Positions 32,962 to 41,850 of a DNA stretch of 64,000 nucleotides are shown here, piece after piece. Source of the DNA: Roseovarius amoyensis (GTDB taxonomy: Bacteria > Pseudomonadota > Alphaproteobacteria > Rhodobacterales > Rhodobacteraceae); NCBI RefSeq assembly GCF_003260265.1, contig NZ_QITQ01000007.1, positions 1-64,000 on the forward strand, written 5' to 3'. The first letter of the stretch is position 1. Every line of letters begins with the position of its first letter. Position numbers and translations under genes: made by a program. A model generated the notes under the pieces. The model was not told the origin of the DNA, searched no databases, and saw only the letters and a list, made by a program, of their open reading frames with translations.

Positions 32962-34122
32962 ATGGATTTCACTTTGAACGACGAACAGCGCCAGATCTAC
33001 GAATACGGCGGACAGTTGGCGCAAAAGTACGATAATGCCTATTGGCGGGAGCATGCCCGCAAGCATGAATTCCCGCACGAGATGTTCAAACAGATCGCCG
33101 ATGACGGCTTTCTGGGCGTCATGGTGCCCGAGGAATACGGCGGGGCCGGTCTTGGCATGACCGAAATGGCCCTGTTCATGGAAGGCACCGCCAATCACGG
33201 CATACCGCTTTTGATGATGGTGGTCGGCCCGACCATGTCGCTGGCCCACATCGCCAGCCACGGGTCCGAATTCCACAAGAAAGAGCTTCTGCCGGCCGCC
33301 TGCCGGGGTGATATTCAGTTCTGCTTCGCGATCACCGAACCGGGGGCCGGATCCAACACGATGAAGGCCAACACGCTGGCCAAGCGCAGGGGAAACCGGT
33401 TCAGCCTGTCAGGCGAAAAGACCTTTATCACCGGCGCCGAGGTGTCGGATTATTGCCTGGTGGTGGCACGGACCAAGCCGCATACCGAGGTCAGCCGCAA
33501 GACCGACGGCTTTACCCTCTTTGCGGTCGATCTGAAGAAAAAGGGCGTGGACAAACAGCGGGTGAAGATCTCGATCCCCCTGCCCGAGGAACAGTGGACC
33601 CTGTTCTTCGACGACGTCGACCTTGGCCCAGAGGATGTCGTCGGCGAAGTGGACAAAGGTTTTTCGATCCTGTTCGACAGCCTCAACCCCGAGCGCATCA
33701 TTCTGGGGGCCCTGTGCTGCGGCATCGGCCGGTTCGCCCTGAACAAGGGCGTCGCCTATGCGTCTGAGCGCAGTGTCTTTGATCAACCCATCGGTGCGCA
33801 TCAGGGCGTGCAGCACCCGATGGCCAAGGCGCATACAGCGGTCGAGATGGCCAGCCTGATGACGCGTCGCGCGGCATGGGAGTTCGACAACAAGCTGCCT
33901 GCCGGCGCCTCGTCGAACATGGCCAAATACGCGGCCGCAGAGGCCGGGATCGAAGCAGTGGACGCCGCGCTTCAGGCACATGGCGGATCGGGCTTTACCG
34001 AAGATACGGGGCTTTATGAAATGTACCCGCTGGTGCGCCTGCTGCGCACGGCCCCCGTGAACCGCGAACTGTGCCTCAGCTTTATCGGAGAAAAGGTCAT
34101 GGGCCTGCCGCGATCCTATTGA
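32962..34122 (+). CDS. Acyl-CoA dehydrogenase (APVN type)
   Basis: A 386-residue FAD enzyme with ITEPGAGSNTMKA and QAHGGSGFTEDTGLYEMYP. The MCAD-base loop is replaced by RTAPVNREL, whereas the Glu in LNPERIIL occupies the isovaleryl-CoA-dehydrogenase position. The C-terminus GEKVMGLPRSY closely resembles that of the ACAD at 41851-43014 (GEHILGMPRSF), showing the two are paralogues within one operon. It follows the hydratase by nine bases. Substrate unknown; by context a branched or carboxylated acyl-CoA. Confidence 0.85.
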   Translation: MDFTLNDEQRQIYEYGGQLAQKYDNAYWREHARKHEFPHEMFKQIADDGFLGVMVPEEYGGAGLGMTEMALFMEGTANHGIPLLMMVVGPTMSLAHIASHGSEFHKKELLPAACRGDIQFCFAITEPGAGSNTMKANTLAKRRGNRFSLSGEKTFITGAEVSDYCLVVARTKPHTEVSRKTDGFTLFAVDLKKKGVDKQRVKISIPLPEEQWTLFFDDVDLGPEDVVGEVDKGFSILFDSLNPERIILGALCCGIGRFALNKGVAYASERSVFDQPIGAHQGVQHPMAKAHTAVEMASLMTRRAAWEFDNKLPAGASSNMAKYAAAEAGIEAVDAALQAHGGSGFTEDTGLYEMYPLVRLLRTAPVNRELCLSFIGEKVMGLPRSY

Positions 34123-34140
34123 TCGCTCGGCCCGGAACGG

Positions 34141-35541
34141 ATGGACGACATGCAATTTGGAATGCGCTTCCGGCGGCAGGATGCCGCCAGCAAGGTAAAT
34201 AATCGCTTCTGGCACGAGATCGAGGGCACGCCTCTCGACGAGGTGCGCCGTATCCAGGAACAGCGGCTGCGCGATCAGATGGCCTATCTCAAGGCGAACT
34301 CGACCTTCTATCAGGAGAAGTTCGCCGAGGCCGGTGTGGATTTCGACGAGATCCGCACCATTGAAGACCTGCAGAAACTGCCCTTCACCTACAAGACCGA
34401 GATCCGTGAAAGCCTTGCGGCAGAGCCGCCCTTCGGCAAGCACCGGACCGCGCCGATGGCGGACATCATCCAGATGCAGGCCTCATCGGGCACCACCGGC
34501 AGCCCGTCCTACGTGGCGCTGACCGAAGCCGATACCGAGATGTGGCACGAGATGACGGCGCGCTGTTTCTTCGCCAACGGTGTGCGGCCCGGCGACCTGG
34601 TGTTGCATGCGTTTTCGCTGGCAAAGGGCTTTGTCGGTGGCATCCCGGTGATGCAGGGTCTGCAGTACATGGGCGCAATCGACGTGCCGGTGGGGGCGGA
34701 TGGCGGCGCGGAACGGCTGCTCAGGGCCTGCGCCGATACGCGTCCGCGCTGCATCGTGGGCGCACCGAACTTCGTTCTGCACCTGGCCGATAAGGCACCA
34801 GAGGTGCTTGGCTGCGAGGCCAGAGAACTGGGTGTCGAACAGATAGTCGTCGGAGGAGAGCCCGGCGGCGGCATCCCGGCAATCCGGGCCAAGATCGAGG
34901 CGGCCTGGGGTGCGAAATGCACCGAGATGATGGGCGGCACCGATCTGGGCGTGACCTACTGGGCCGAATGCGATGCCCAGTCGGGCATGCACATGGTCAA
35001 CATGGACTATATCATCACCGAACTGCTCGAGCCCGAAAGCGGCAGGATCATTCCCTGGGAAAAGGGTGCCGAGGGCGAGATGGTCTATACCGCGATCGGC
35101 CGGCAGGCGAGCCCGGTCGTGCGGTTCCGGTCGGGCGACTATATCGAGGTCATCGACACCGAATGCACTTGCGGGCGCACCGGCCCCAAGATCCGCTGCA
35201 CCGGGCGCACCGATGACATGCTGATCGTGCGCGGGGCAAATGTCTTTCCCTCTGCGATCAACAGCGTGATCACCGAAATGGTGCCGGATACCAACGGCGT
35301 GATGCGCATCGTTGCCGATTTCGAAGGCCATACCACGCAGGGCGCGCTGAAGGTGATCGTCGAACGCGGTCCCGACCGCGACGCCGCGGATGACGCGGCC
35401 CTCAAAAAGAAGATCGAACAGCGCCTGCGCGACACCCTTGTCTTCAAGGCCGACATTCGCCTTGTGGCGCCCGACACATTTGAAAAACCCGGCGCCGCCA
35501 AGGTTGCCTTTGTCCTGAGAGAACACCCCGACCTGCCATGA
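34141..35541 (+). CDS. PaaK-like AMP-forming CoA ligase
   Basis: A 466-residue adenylating enzyme of the phenylacetate-CoA ligase type, shorter than the FadD/Acs type. P-loop MQASSGTTGSPS, MMGGTDLGVTYWAECD and the C-terminal GRTDDMLIVRGANVFPS are characteristic, and the cysteine pair TECTCGRTGPKIRCTG is seen in many PaaK-like proteins. It would make an aryl-, cyclic or short acyl-CoA. It lies inside the carboxylase/lyase operon and overlaps the carboxyltransferase start (ATGA). This is the second ligase of the island. Start 34141 taken; an ATG three codons on is possible. Confidence 0.85.
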   Translation: MDDMQFGMRFRRQDAASKVNNRFWHEIEGTPLDEVRRIQEQRLRDQMAYLKANSTFYQEKFAEAGVDFDEIRTIEDLQKLPFTYKTEIRESLAAEPPFGKHRTAPMADIIQMQASSGTTGSPSYVALTEADTEMWHEMTARCFFANGVRPGDLVLHAFSLAKGFVGGIPVMQGLQYMGAIDVPVGADGGAERLLRACADTRPRCIVGAPNFVLHLADKAPEVLGCEARELGVEQIVVGGEPGGGIPAIRAKIEAAWGAKCTEMMGGTDLGVTYWAECDAQSGMHMVNMDYIITELLEPESGRIIPWEKGAEGEMVYTAIGRQASPVVRFRSGDYIEVIDTECTCGRTGPKIRCTGRTDDMLIVRGANVFPSAINSVITEMVPDTNGVMRIVADFEGHTTQGALKVIVERGPDRDAADDAALKKKIEQRLRDTLVFKADIRLVAPDTFEKPGAAKVAFVLREHPDLP

Positions 35542-37145
35542 CAAAACTCAAATCCTTGCTCGACACCGGGTCCGACGACTTCCGGGAAAACGAGACGTAT
35601 TACCGCAAGAAAATTGACGAACTGCACGCCCTTCGCCTGCAGCAACGTGTCGGCGGGCCAGAAAAGGCACGGGATCGGCACGTATCGAAATGCAAGATCC
35701 TGCCGCGCGAACGGGTCGAACGGCTGATTGACCCGGGCACGCCCTTTCTGGAACTCGGCGAACTGGCGGGGCTGAACAAATATGACGGTGTTCCCCCCGG
35801 CGCGGGCATCATCACCGGCATCGGCGTGATCGAGGGCCGTCAGTGCATGATCATTGCCAATGATGCCACTGTGAAGGGCGGCACCTATTTCGGCATGACC
35901 TCGCGCAAGCACGTGCGCGCCCAGAAAGTCGCCTGGAAGAACCGCCTTCCGGTGATCACGCTGGTCGATTCCGGCGGCGCGTTTCTGCCGGATCAGGAGA
36001 ACATCTTTCCCGACGAAGGCCAGTTCGGTTCGATCTTTCACCAGCAGGTCGGCATGTCGGGTGACGGCGTGCCGCAGATCGCTGTGGTCATGGGCCCCTG
36101 CACCGCAGGCGGCGCCTATATTCCCGCGCTTTGCGACGAGGTGGTGATCGTGCGCGGTCAGGGCTTTATGTATCTGGGTGGACCGGAACTGACCTTTGCG
36201 GCCACAGGTGAAAAGGTCGATGCCGAGTCGCTGGGCGGCGGCAAGATGCATTCGTCCGTGTCCGGCGTGACCGACCATCTGGCCGAGGATGACGCGCACG
36301 CCCTGGCCATCACCCGCGATATCGTCAGCCATCTGGGCGAAAAGCCCCTGCCCCGCAAGACACCCACCACGCCACGCGCGCCTGCCTACCCGATCGAGGA
36401 AATCTACGGCATCGTCAGCCGCGACCCCAAGGTGCCGACCGACAACCGCGAGATCATAGCGCGTCTGGTGGACGACAGTGATTTTCACGAATTCAAACCG
36501 CTTTATGGCGACACCATCATGACTGGTTGGGGCCGCATTCACGGCCACGAAGTCGGCATTCTCGCCAATACCGGTGTGCTTTTCGTCGAGGCCGCGTTGA
36601 AGGCCACCCATTTCATCAATCTCTGCGTCCAGCGCGATATACCGTTGCTGTTCCTCGCGGATGTAAATGGCTTCATGGTCGGCCGCGAGGTCGAGCAGAT
36701 GGGCATCGCCAAGGCGGGCGCCAAGATGATCACCGCCATGTCCTCGGCCCGGGTGCCAAAGTTCACGATCATCACCGGCGGGTCCTACGGGGCGGGTTAT
36801 CTGGCGATGCTGGGCCGCCCGTTCCAGCCGGACGCGACGTTCGCCTGGCCCACGGGCCGGGCCGCCATCATGGGGCCCGAGCAGGCCGCCAGCGTTCTGG
36901 CCCAGGTCCGCGCCCAGATCAACGAGCGCGATGGCAATAGCTGGACGCCCGAAGAGGAAGAGGCCTTCAAGGCCCCGATCCGCAAGGAATACGAGGATTT
37001 CCAGGGCGCTTACAATTTCGCTGCGAACCTCTGGATCGACAGCGTGATCGAGCCTTGTGAAACCCGCGAGGTCATGGCGCTGATGCTGGATGTGGCTTCG
37101 CGCAGACCCAAGGTCGAAACCAATTTCGGCGTGTTCAGGATGTGA
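35538..37145 (+). CDS. Acyl-CoA carboxylase beta subunit (third copy)
   Basis: A 535-residue carboxyltransferase with CTAGGAYIPALCDE and GGSYGAGYLAMLGRPFQPD. Residue 163 is Phe (GQFGSIF) as in methylcrotonyl-type enzymes. The second-half block GAGYLAMLGRPFQP differs from the GAGNYGMCGRA/G of the other two copies here and of MCC/GCC, so the acyl pocket is distinct. This is the most divergent of the three and may carboxylate another kind of acyl-CoA. It is coupled to the CoA ligase upstream and followed after 10 bases by its alpha subunit. Confidence 0.87.
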   Translation: MTKLKSLLDTGSDDFRENETYYRKKIDELHALRLQQRVGGPEKARDRHVSKCKILPRERVERLIDPGTPFLELGELAGLNKYDGVPPGAGIITGIGVIEGRQCMIIANDATVKGGTYFGMTSRKHVRAQKVAWKNRLPVITLVDSGGAFLPDQENIFPDEGQFGSIFHQQVGMSGDGVPQIAVVMGPCTAGGAYIPALCDEVVIVRGQGFMYLGGPELTFAATGEKVDAESLGGGKMHSSVSGVTDHLAEDDAHALAITRDIVSHLGEKPLPRKTPTTPRAPAYPIEEIYGIVSRDPKVPTDNREIIARLVDDSDFHEFKPLYGDTIMTGWGRIHGHEVGILANTGVLFVEAALKATHFINLCVQRDIPLLFLADVNGFMVGREVEQMGIAKAGAKMITAMSSARVPKFTIITGGSYGAGYLAMLGRPFQPDATFAWPTGRAAIMGPEQAASVLAQVRAQINERDGNSWTPEEEEAFKAPIRKEYEDFQGAYNFAANLWIDSVIEPCETREVMALMLDVASRRPKVETNFGVFRM

Positions 37146-37155
37146 GGAGCGAATC

Positions 37156-39162
37156 ATGAAAATCAAAACGCTTCTTATCGCCAATCGCGGCGAAATTGCC
37201 TGTCGGATCGCGCGTACCGCGCGGGCCAGCGGCATCACCCCTGTCGGTGTGCATTCCGAAGCCGACGCCAATGCCCTTCATGTCCGCGAGATCGGAAAAT
37301 CCGTCTGTATCGGTGCCGGGCCGGCATCCGAAAGCTATCTAAAGATCGACGCGGTGATCGACGCTGCGCAGTCGGTCGGCGCGGATGCAATCCATCCCGG
37401 CTATGGCTTTCTGGCCGAAAACTCCGAATTCGCCCGTGCGGTCGAGGCCGCCGGCATGGTCTTTATGGGGCCGACGGCGGAAACGCTTGAACGTTTCGGC
37501 GACAAGGCCAGCGCCAAAGAGGCCGCCGTGGCCGCCGGCGTGCCGGTTATCTCGGGCGCGGAAGGCGCGCGATCCGACCCGAAAGAGATTGCCGCCGAAG
37601 TGCGCGAGATGGGCCTGCCCGTCCTGCTCAAGGCGGTCGGCGGTGGCGGCGGTCGCGGCCAGCGGCTCGTGACCGACGAGACCACGCTTGAGGAAGACAT
37701 CGAAGGCGCGCTGCGCGAGGCAAAATCCACGTTCGGCTCCGAAGGGTTGCTGCTGGAGCGTTTCCTGCCCGAGGCGCGCCATGTCGAAGTGCAGATCGCC
37801 GGCGACGGCAAGGGGCATGTGGTGCACCTGTTCGAACGCGACTGCACGCTTCAGCGCCGCCACCAGAAGGTCATCGAAGAGGCCCCGGCCTGGGGCCTGC
37901 CCCGCACGCTGCTGGACAAGGTCGCGCAGGACGCGGTGCGCCTGGGCGAAACGCTCGACTATCGCGGCCTGGGCACGGTGGAGTTCCTGGTCGCGGGCGA
38001 CGAGTACTTCTTTCTTGAGGTGAACCCCCGCATTCAGGTGGAGCACCCCGTCACCGAGGCGATCACCGGGCTGGATCTGGTTGCACTTCACCTGCGCATT
38101 GCCGAAGGCGCGGGCCTTGGCCTGGTGCAGGATGATTTGGCGATCAACGGCCACGCGGTCGAGGCGCGGCTTTACGCCGAAGACCCGGCGATGCAGTTCG
38201 CCCCCTCGACGGGCACTCTGACCACACTCAGCCTGCCCGAGGGTCTGCGCATCGACAGCGGTGTCGAAGAGGGCGACGCGGTCACACCCTTCTATGACCC
38301 CATGATCGCCAAGCTGGTCGTTCACGCAGCCGACCGGGAAACCGCGTTGGCGCGGCTGGCGACGGCCCTGGACCATGTCGCGGTGGAGGGCGTGCAAACC
38401 AACCGCGCCTTTCTGACGGCGCTGGCCCGCAACCCCGAATTCGAGCGGATGCAGGTTCATACGCGCTGGATCGACGGCAGGCTCGACGAGCTGACGCAGG
38501 CCTGCGTCCTGTCCCGCCCCGAGTTGTGGAAGGCCGCGGCCGCCATTCTTTTTGTGGCAACGTCACGCCGCGATGCAGATGCCGATCCCTGGACCAACCG
38601 TGACACCTTTACCGGCTGGCGGCTTGGCCTGGGCGGCGATGCGATCGAGGCGGGGCAGCGTGTGACGCTCACGGATGCCGCCGGCGCATCCGAAGAACTG
38701 CGCGTCGGACCGATCAAAGCCGGGGCCAGATACACTGTCCTGTCGGAAAACGGCGATGCGGCGACACTGGCAATGCGTGAAATCACGCCGGGCCGCTGGC
38801 GTGTGAGCGAGGGCGATACAGTCCATCTGATCGACGCACGGTTGCACGCCGGCGTGATCGAGCTGGACACGCCCGAAGGGCGCCTTGTCTTCCGCCCGGC
38901 CGCGCCTCTGGACTTTGCAGGCGGCGATGTTGCGGGGGATCGCGCCGTGGCCTCACCGCTGACCGGAATGATCGTCGAGATCAAGGTGACCGACGGTCAG
39001 CCCGTGGCCGAAGGAGACGTGGTGGCGGTCATGGAATCCATGAAACTCGAAATCTCGATCCGCGCTACCGCAGCCGGAACCGCCAGCAACATATCCGTCT
39101 CGAATGGGGACATGGTCGATCGGGGCCAGGTCATCGCCGAGATACTGCCATCCGAGGAGTGA
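37156..39162 (+). CDS. Acyl-CoA carboxylase alpha subunit (third copy), biotin carboxylase + carrier
   Basis: A 668-residue fused subunit: KTLLIANRGEIACRIARTA, ATP loop KAVGGGGGRGQ, EVNPRIQVEHPVTEAI (Val-Asn-Pro instead of Met-Asn-Thr), and the C-terminal biotinylation site MESMKLEIS. GAGG stands before the ATG at 37156. Partner is the carboxyltransferase at 35538. With two other sets in the window, the island has three complete biotin-dependent carboxylases. Confidence 0.9.
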   Translation: MKIKTLLIANRGEIACRIARTARASGITPVGVHSEADANALHVREIGKSVCIGAGPASESYLKIDAVIDAAQSVGADAIHPGYGFLAENSEFARAVEAAGMVFMGPTAETLERFGDKASAKEAAVAAGVPVISGAEGARSDPKEIAAEVREMGLPVLLKAVGGGGGRGQRLVTDETTLEEDIEGALREAKSTFGSEGLLLERFLPEARHVEVQIAGDGKGHVVHLFERDCTLQRRHQKVIEEAPAWGLPRTLLDKVAQDAVRLGETLDYRGLGTVEFLVAGDEYFFLEVNPRIQVEHPVTEAITGLDLVALHLRIAEGAGLGLVQDDLAINGHAVEARLYAEDPAMQFAPSTGTLTTLSLPEGLRIDSGVEEGDAVTPFYDPMIAKLVVHAADRETALARLATALDHVAVEGVQTNRAFLTALARNPEFERMQVHTRWIDGRLDELTQACVLSRPELWKAAAAILFVATSRRDADADPWTNRDTFTGWRLGLGGDAIEAGQRVTLTDAAGASEELRVGPIKAGARYTVLSENGDAATLAMREITPGRWRVSEGDTVHLIDARLHAGVIELDTPEGRLVFRPAAPLDFAGGDVAGDRAVASPLTGMIVEIKVTDGQPVAEGDVVAVMESMKLEISIRATAAGTASNISVSNGDMVDRGQVIAEILPSEE

Positions 39163-39166
39163 TGAG

Positions 39167-40126
39167 ATGAGCGACTTTCCAAAATTCGTCGAGTTTCGTG
39201 AAGAAGGTCCGCGCGAGGGTTTTCAGATCGAAAAGAAGATCTATCCGATCGAACAGCGGATCGAGCTGATCGACATGCTCAGTGAAACCGGCTTGAAACG
39301 CATTCAGGTGGGCAGTTTTGTCAGCCAGCAATACGTGCCGCAAATGGCCGACACCGGCGAGCTGTTTCAGCGCATCAAGCGCAAGCCCGGCGTGAACTAC
39401 ACGTCGCTCTGGTTGAACGACAAGGGTTTTCGCAAGGCCCTGACCGCGCACGAGGTCGATATCGACCCGCGTCTGCTGTTCTACCCGTCCGAGGCGTTCG
39501 CGCAATCGAACAACAATTGCTCCTCTGCCGAAATGCGCGAGAGGCAACGCGACTGGGTTCGGCTTTACAAGGAAGAAGGCTATACGGTCGACGCCGCCTA
39601 TGTGATGACGGCCTTTGGCTGCAACTTCGAAGGCGCGATCCCGCAAGAACGCATCCTGGACGATTTCCGCTTTATCCTGCAGCTTTGCGAGGAAGAGCAG
39701 ATCCCCGTTCCGATCCTCGTGATCGCCGATACAATGGGTTGGGGTAACCCGGAAACGGTCAAGCGGATGATCGGCGCGCTGCGCGAGATGGCGCCGGATG
39801 CGCGCATCGGCATGCACATCCATGACACGCGCGGGCTTGGCATCGCCAATGTCCATGCCGCCCTGTCGATGGGGGTAGACATGTTCGAAAGCTCTGTCGC
39901 GGGTCTTGGCGGGTGTCCTTTCGCGGGTCACGGCCATGCGCGCGCCGCCGGCAATGTCTGTACCGAGGACGCGGTTTTCCTGTGCCATGAACTTGGTATT
40001 GAAACCGGAATTGATCTGGACAAGCTGGTCGCTGCTGCGGTTAAAGCGGAAGAGATCATTGGTGCACAGCTGATGGGTCGGGTCATGCACACGGGCGGAC
40101 TGGACAAATATCGCAAAACAATCTGA
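39167..40126 (+). CDS. HMG-CoA lyase-like enzyme with altered catalytic motif
   Basis: A 319-residue TIM-barrel metal-dependent lyase. The HMG-CoA lyase features SSVAGLGGCPFA (catalytic Cys) and HIHDTRGLG (metal His pair) are present, but the N-terminal motif that should read GPRDGLQ is GPREGFQ: the metal/catalytic Asp is Glu17. The loop after the Cys motif is GHGHARAAGN rather than the usual short PGASGN type. The expected reaction is retro-aldol release of acetyl-CoA (or acetate) from a 3-hydroxy-3-alkylglutaryl-CoA, matching the neighbouring carboxylase and hydratase. The changes suggest a substrate other than HMG-CoA. ATG at 39167 follows GAGGAG just after the carboxylase stop. Confidence 0.82.
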   Translation: MSDFPKFVEFREEGPREGFQIEKKIYPIEQRIELIDMLSETGLKRIQVGSFVSQQYVPQMADTGELFQRIKRKPGVNYTSLWLNDKGFRKALTAHEVDIDPRLLFYPSEAFAQSNNNCSSAEMRERQRDWVRLYKEEGYTVDAAYVMTAFGCNFEGAIPQERILDDFRFILQLCEEEQIPVPILVIADTMGWGNPETVKRMIGALREMAPDARIGMHIHDTRGLGIANVHAALSMGVDMFESSVAGLGGCPFAGHGHARAAGNVCTEDAVFLCHELGIETGIDLDKLVAAAVKAEEIIGAQLMGRVMHTGGLDKYRKTI

Positions 40127-40138
40127 GGAGGAATGAAC

Positions 40139-41053
40139 ATGTCAAAAGCACTTGATGGAAAAGTAATTCTGGTCACCGGAGCGGGTGGCGGGATCGGGCG
40201 CGATATCGCTCTGATGGCCGCGTCCGAAGGCGCCGCCGTGGTGGTCAACGATCTGGGCGCGTCGCTGAAAGGCACCGGCCAGACCGAAACCGCGGCGCAA
40301 AAGGTGGTTGAGGAAATCAAGGCCGCTGGCGGCGATGCGATTGCCGATGGTGGCAACGTCACCGATCCCGACGCCGCGCGCGCGATGATCGAGGCCGGTG
40401 TCAAGGAATTCGGCCGCATCGACGCGGTGGTGAACAACGCCGGTATCCTGCGCGACGGTTTCTTTCACAAGATGAGTTATGAGGATTTCGACGCGGTGGT
40501 GAAGGTCCACCTTTATGGCGCCTTCAACACCAGCCGCGCCGCCGCCGACTATTTCCGCGAACAAGAAAGCGGCGCGCTGGTGCACATGACCTCGACCTCG
40601 GGGCTGATCGGCAACTTTGCCCAGGCGAACTATTCCGCCGCAAAGCTGGGCATCGCCGCCTTTTCGAAATCGGTCGCGCTCGACCTTAAACGCTGGAACG
40701 TCCGTTCCAACTGCATCGCGCCTTTCGCCTGGAGCCGGATGATCTCGTCGATCAAGACCGACACGCCAGAACAGAAGGCACGGGTCGAGAAACTCAAGCA
40801 GATGACACCCGCCAAGGTGGCACCAATGGCCTGTTTTCTGATGTCTGACCGGGCTGAGGGCGTCAGCGGGCAGATCTTTGGCGTGCGCAACAATGAGATC
40901 TTTCTGTTCAACCAGCCCCGCCCGGTGCGCTCCGTTCATTCCGGCGAGGGCTGGACCGCAGATGAAATCGCCGAGCGCGCCATTCCCGCGCTCAAGTCGC
41001 AATTCACTCCACTCGAAGTTTCGGCGGACGTCTTTTCGTGGGATCCGGTCTAA
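40139..41053 (+). CDS. (3R)-hydroxyacyl-CoA dehydrogenase-like SDR (MFE-2 type)
   Basis: A 304-residue SDR resembling the dehydrogenase domain of peroxisomal multifunctional enzyme 2: TGAGGGIGRDIAL, VVVNDLGA, NNAGILRDGFFHKM, and ANYSAAKLGIAAFS with the catalytic Tyr and Lys; the serine is in TSTSGLIG. A C-terminal extension (SVHSGEGWTADEIAERAIP) is also typical. It should oxidise a 3-hydroxyacyl-CoA with NAD. The second ATG (40139) is favoured because GGAGG is seven bases before it. Its stop is joined to the next start (TAATG). Confidence 0.85.
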   Translation: MSKALDGKVILVTGAGGGIGRDIALMAASEGAAVVVNDLGASLKGTGQTETAAQKVVEEIKAAGGDAIADGGNVTDPDAARAMIEAGVKEFGRIDAVVNNAGILRDGFFHKMSYEDFDAVVKVHLYGAFNTSRAAADYFREQESGALVHMTSTSGLIGNFAQANYSAAKLGIAAFSKSVALDLKRWNVRSNCIAPFAWSRMISSIKTDTPEQKARVEKLKQMTPAKVAPMACFLMSDRAEGVSGQIFGVRNNEIFLFNQPRPVRSVHSGEGWTADEIAERAIPALKSQFTPLEVSADVFSWDPV

Positions 41054-41847
41054 TGGGCAAACGCAAGGAAAAAATCAGCTCGAACATCGGTTGGAGCACC
41101 CCCGACAAAATCTGTGTGCGCGGGCTGGACCTGCCGAACGAGGTGCTCGGCAAGATGAACCTTGGCGACTTCGCCTTTCTGCAGCTGACCGGACGCCCGG
41201 CCACGCCAGAGGAAAGCCGCGTCTTCAACGCCATCATCATCACCCTGGTCGAACATGGCATCACGCCTTCGGCCCTGGCCGCGCGGATGACCTATATGGG
41301 CGCGCCGGAATCGCTTCAGGCGGCCGTCGCGGCCGGGCTGTGCGGGCTGGGCACGGTGTTTGTCGGCTCGATGGAAGGCGCATCGAAGATGCTTTACGAG
41401 GCGCTGCCACAGGACAAGCTGGGCAGCGGCGCCGACCTGGACGCCATCGCATTGGAAACGGTCGAGAAATTCCGCGCCAAAAAGGCCATCGTGCCCGGCC
41501 TGGGCCATCCGGTGCACAAGCCGGTTGACCCGCGCGCCCCGCGCCTGTTCGCGATCGCGGCCGAAAATGGCAAGTCAGGGGAATACATCGAGCTGATCCA
41601 GAAGATTCAGGCCGTCGCCGAAGAGAAGTCGGGCAAGATGCTGCCGATCAACGCCACCGGCGCCATTGGCGCGATCTGCTGCGAATTCGGCTTTCCGTGG
41701 AAGATCGTCCGTGGTTTCGGCGTGATGGCACGCGCCATCGGGCTGGTCGGTCATATCCTTGAGGAAAGCGAAAACCCGATCTCTTATGAACTGTGGCAGC
41801 GCGCCGAAGAGGAGATCCTCGAAACTTCGGGCCCCGGAGCGAACTGA
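41053..41847 (+). CDS. Citryl-CoA lyase-like protein (citrate-synthase superfamily, stand-alone)
   Basis: A 264-residue protein homologous to the citryl-CoA lyase module of ATP-citrate lyase and to the citrate synthase C-domain. FVGSMEGASKML corresponds to the GALDAAAKMF region of ATP-citrate lyase, GLGHPVHKPVDPRAPRL to its GIGHRV block, and FPWKIVRGFGVMARAIGLVGHI to the C-terminal CoA region. The first catalytic His of citrate synthase is absent, as in citryl-CoA lyases. Citryl-CoA is a 3-hydroxy-3-carboxyglutaryl-CoA, so an enzyme of this fold could cleave a related branched 3-hydroxy diacid thioester of this pathway; that is inference. Coupled to the SDR by TAATG. No citrate-activating subunit is nearby. 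Confidence 0.8.
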   Translation: MGKRKEKISSNIGWSTPDKICVRGLDLPNEVLGKMNLGDFAFLQLTGRPATPEESRVFNAIIITLVEHGITPSALAARMTYMGAPESLQAAVAAGLCGLGTVFVGSMEGASKMLYEALPQDKLGSGADLDAIALETVEKFRAKKAIVPGLGHPVHKPVDPRAPRLFAIAAENGKSGEYIELIQKIQAVAEEKSGKMLPINATGAIGAICCEFGFPWKIVRGFGVMARAIGLVGHILEESENPISYELWQRAEEEILETSGPGAN

Positions 41848-41850
41848 GCG

